Origin: Fuerstiella sp.
Lineage (GTDB): Bacteria > Planctomycetota > Planctomycetia > Planctomycetales > Planctomycetaceae
Direction of reading: 5' to 3'
NCBI GenBank assembly: GCA_022843805.1
Contig: JALHMY010000028.1
Coordinates: 30,071-94,070 of the forward strand
Length of the DNA: 64,000 nt
The position numbers and the translations under genes are program-made. The first letter of the stretch is position 1, and every line of letters starts with the position of its first letter. Below are positions 61,664 to 64,000 of this stretch, in pieces. The notes below the pieces were generated by a model, which was not told where the DNA came from, searched no databases, and saw only the letters and a program-made list of their open reading frames with translations.

Positions 61664-63205
61664 TCATTTCACCTCGTCGGCAAAATAATTCAGCGTGTAG
61701 TAAGCGGAGTTGTGCAGCAGGGGCTGACCTTTGGAGTTTCGGACGCCGGTTGCGTGCAACTCATGCACGTGACCTCGCTGAAGGCCGCTGATGAACAGCC
61801 TTGCCGACAGGCGATCTTCAGAAACTTCCACCTTGTTGATCACTGGTTTCGTCGAATCCACTTCCGGGCTGCCGTAAGCCGCCTGATAAATATAACAGTA
61901 GGTCTGCAGGTCCCAAGATTCCGGCGAGACGGCTGATTCCGCGTCGATGGCTTCCGTAAAAATCAAGTCAAATCCATCCGGCTTTGCTCGCATTTCCTGA
62001 ATCTCAAAGGGTGTCTTTCCGGACCAGTGCAGTCGCTCAAGAGCAAACGGTTTTGTGCCACGAGATCCCCAGCCTCGATTCGTTCCGCCAACAAACAGCG
62101 AACCGTCTTCCGTGATTCTGAGTGCCAGGCTGCCGGAGCCCAGGCCTTCACGAAACGGAAAACAGGCGCCCTGATAGTGACCGCCGACCTTTTCCAGAAA
62201 GCAGCGCATCACGGTACTGTGAGTGACATCGCCAACAAACATCTGACCGTGGAACGGGCCAAATTTTCCCTCGGAGGCGTCGCAGGCAATTCCGCTGGCT
62301 GACTGCCCCATCTTTTGGTACGGAAAAAGCACAGCAGACGGCTCGAGTTCCGGGATGCGATCGGCTTCTGTCATAATGCGACTGCCGCTGTGCGGTTCTG
62401 CCGGAGCTGACGCAGATCCTCCGTCGGTTCTTTCATACCATTTGTTCCCGGACGGATTCCCCTGAAACGAACCGGGCCGCAGCCATTTTAAACTGCAGGT
62501 ACCGTTCCACGGTCCCTGGTTGTCGGTATAAAAAACATCGCCCGTCAAATTGAAACCAATGCCGCCGGGAGAACGAATGCCGCTGCACGTCGGGATCATT
62601 TTACCTTCGGAATCAATTCGCAGCGCCCAGCCTCGCCATGGACATTCGCTCGTGAAGGATCCGGTCAGACAAAGAACCACCCACATGTGTCCATTCTTAT
62701 CGAACGGAGAACCGAAAGCGTATTCGTGATAGTCTCCGCTGATACCCCAGCTGTCATTGAATGTCTGCAGCTCGTCAGCTCGACCATCCTGATCTGAATC
62801 GCGCAGTCGAGTCACCTCACCTCGCTGAGTTGCATACAGCCAGCCGTCACGAAAGCTGAGTCCCAGAACTTCGTGCAGTCCTTCGGCGAAGAGCTCATAG
62901 GTGGCCCCATCGGGATCGCCGCTCCAGGCATTTTGCACGCGGTAGATGTCTCCGCGTCGAGTCGCCACGGCCAGGGTGCCATCGGGCAGTGGTTCCACCG
63001 CGCCAGCTTCGAGTACGATCTCGGAAGGAATCGTGTATCGGACGATCGGATAGAAGTCGTCCTCCACGGCGACTGCCGACTTTGGCGCAGCCGACTTTTC
63101 AGAACTCTCCTGCGCAGACACAGGAGCATACACCGGTAGTCCGGCAAGACTGATCAGAACCAGAATTTTGCAAAGAAGGTCTGGCACAGCTGCCACCATT
63201 CGCAT
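61664..63205 (-). CDS. secreted beta-propeller protein, PQQ-sugar-dehydrogenase-like
   Basis: A 513-residue protein from the ATG at 63205 ([20 protein letters not shown] ...), which opens a signal peptide ending near VSAQ; a longer frame from 63244 is possible. The body resembles the soluble glucose/sorbosone dehydrogenase-type propeller common in planctomycete secreted proteins: [99 protein letters not shown] and [22 protein letters not shown]-terminal beta domain (about 415-505) follows. Its usual fusion partners, a haem-binding cytochrome domain and HEAT repeats, are absent. Probably a sugar or glycan oxidoreductase or binding protein; no substrate is shown by context. Confidence 0.82.
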   Translation of the reverse strand: MRMVAAVPDLLCKILVLISLAGLPVYAPVSAQESSEKSAAPKSAVAVEDDFYPIVRYTIPSEIVLEAGAVEPLPDGTLAVATRRGDIYRVQNAWSGDPDGATYELFAEGLHEVLGLSFRDGWLYATQRGEVTRLRDSDQDGRADELQTFNDSWGISGDYHEYAFGSPFDKNGHMWVVLCLTGSFTSECPWRGWALRIDSEGKMIPTCSGIRSPGGIGFNLTGDVFYTDNQGPWNGTCSLKWLRPGSFQGNPSGNKWYERTDGGSASAPAEPHSGSRIMTEADRIPELEPSAVLFPYQKMGQSASGIACDASEGKFGPFHGQMFVGDVTHSTVMRCFLEKVGGHYQGACFPFREGLGSGSLALRITEDGSLFVGGTNRGWGSRGTKPFALERLHWSGKTPFEIQEMRAKPDGFDLIFTEAIDAESAVSPESWDLQTYCYIYQAAYGSPEVDSTKPVINKVEVSEDRLSARLFISGLQRGHVHELHATGVRNSKGQPLLHNSAYYTLNYFADEVK

Positions 63206-63910
63206 GTTGGAAGACTCATGTATGATCAGTAATCGCCAGTTCATAAATCGCAGATCCGCTGCAGGAAATCAGAAAGGCACTCAGCCGAATGGTAACACGA
63301 CGGCGGGCCGCTCTGAAACGATCCCGAGGCTGCTCCGCAATCTTTTGGAAGTCTTATTCTGAGGAGATCTGGCACGTCCCGTATCTGCTTGAGACCCGGG
63401 TTCAATCTCAGATGAAGCCAGCAGCACAGAATCCAGGAAACGATTGGGTAAAGGCGAACTGAGTACCGTTCGGGAAATCAGCAACCCAGGAAGCGTTGAT
63501 GGAATACAGATTGGGAGCGCAAGTCGAGTTGGTAGTATTGGCAGAAAAATTTCAGGGCAGAAAAATGAATCGCAGAGAAATTTGAAAGCGAATCTGAGCC
63601 GGAGGTCCACGTGAATGAAGGCGAATGAAGTCAATAGGGCGGCAGGAATCAGTTGATTTCGTGCGACGAAGTCAGTGCTCTTTCCGGCCCGAGAATCCTT
63701 CGAATGAACTCACTCTCGATCACTGATGCTATTCGTGTGGATTCGCGTCCATTCGCGGTTTAGACCATCAGTTATGCTTCGTGCACATCAGTTGTTGATG
63801 AGCCGAAATCTGAAACATGTCCACTTTCGATTCCTGTTGATCGAAGGGGAAACCCGCCATAGTTCCGTGACGCCTCAGACGAATTTTATTTCCTGTCCAA
63901 CAATTATTAG
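63206..63910. other. intergenic, no gene supported
   Basis: About 700 bp at the right edge. Frames on both strands are short and lack recognisable sequence; GATTCGCGTCCATTCGCG at about 63740 is a small direct repeat. The next gene presumably lies beyond the window on the plus strand. Confidence 0.4.
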
Positions 63911-63938
63911 TTGACAATGTGGATTCCCTAGATACGAT
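63911..63938 (+). promoter_or_regulatory. sigma-70-like promoter
   Basis: TTGACA (63911-63916), a 16-base spacer and TACGAT (63933-63938). It points to the right and is followed within 7 bases by the octamer repeat tract, so the tract would be at the start of the transcript. Confidence 0.5.
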
Positions 63939-63944
63939 AAATCA

Positions 63945-64000
63945 CGCCGCCCCGCCGCCCCGCCGCCCCGCCGCCCCGCCGCCCCGCCGCCCCGCCGCCC
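63945..64000. repeat. tandem octamer (CGCCGCCC) x at least 7
   Basis: Seven perfect head-to-tail copies of an 8-bp GC-only unit fill the last 56 bases and continue past the window edge, so total length is unknown. Confidence 0.9.

Overview
The window comes from a planctomycete (phylum Planctomycetota). This rests on gene families almost confined to that phylum: secreted DUF1501 proteins paired with PSCyt/PSD1 (DUF1549/DUF1553) cytochrome-like proteins, an LEPR-type surface protein, and a high density of diverse palindromic repeats, several of which lie inside reading frames. The genus cannot be fixed from the sequence alone.

Layout. 0-1.5 kb: decaying genes (a YCII-domain tail and an ECF sigma-factor head) around a small secreted protein with a secretin-type domain. 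1.9-5.8 kb: a convergent pair, an alpha/beta-hydrolase/metacaspase fusion facing a trypsin-like protease/EndoG-type nuclease fusion, separated by a shared hairpin terminator. This pair is the best candidate for an undescribed cell-death or conflict system. 6-19.2 kb: four DUF1501 proteins and two giant PSCyt/PSD1 proteins, followed at 19.9-23.7 kb by a phosphodiester glycosidase/beta-propeller fusion and a sialidase-like protein; all look exported and may serve polysaccharide breakdown. 23.8-28.6 kb: a compact sulfide-detoxification operon (damaged ArsR-type regulator, rhodanese, thioredoxin, persulfide dioxygenase-rhodanese, TauE/SafE exporter, sulfide:quinone oxidoreductase). 29.3-31.3 kb: an LEPR-like repeat surface protein.

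31.6-44.7 kb: a segment bounded by about 275-bp direct repeats containing the 3' part of a tRNA-Ser gene, with the intact tRNA-Ser at its right end, as expected for an island integrated at a tRNA. It carries a HipA-like kinase with a HIRAN protein, an HNH nuclease, a three-gene ABC exporter, Dps, a stress-type membrane protein, an IS66 remnant and an unknown gene. 45.3-60.3 kb is more conventional: a sugar aminotransferase, the tig-clpP-clpP proteostasis cluster, tRNA-Gly, an FAD oxidoreductase, a TauE-type permease, a MoxR-like ATPase, an NHLRC2-like thioredoxin/NHL protein and the imuA-imuB mutagenesis genes. 60.4-61.6 kb is built of nested hairpin repeats. The right end holds a secreted beta-propeller protein, a sigma-70-like promoter and a GC-rich octamer tract that runs off the window.

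A recurrent theme is repeat-derived protein sequence: small palindromes supply the C-terminus of two proteins, an 18-codon internal insert in a third, the N-terminal extension of a fourth and the stop codon of a fifth. Family assignments come from motifs read by eye; no database search was possible.
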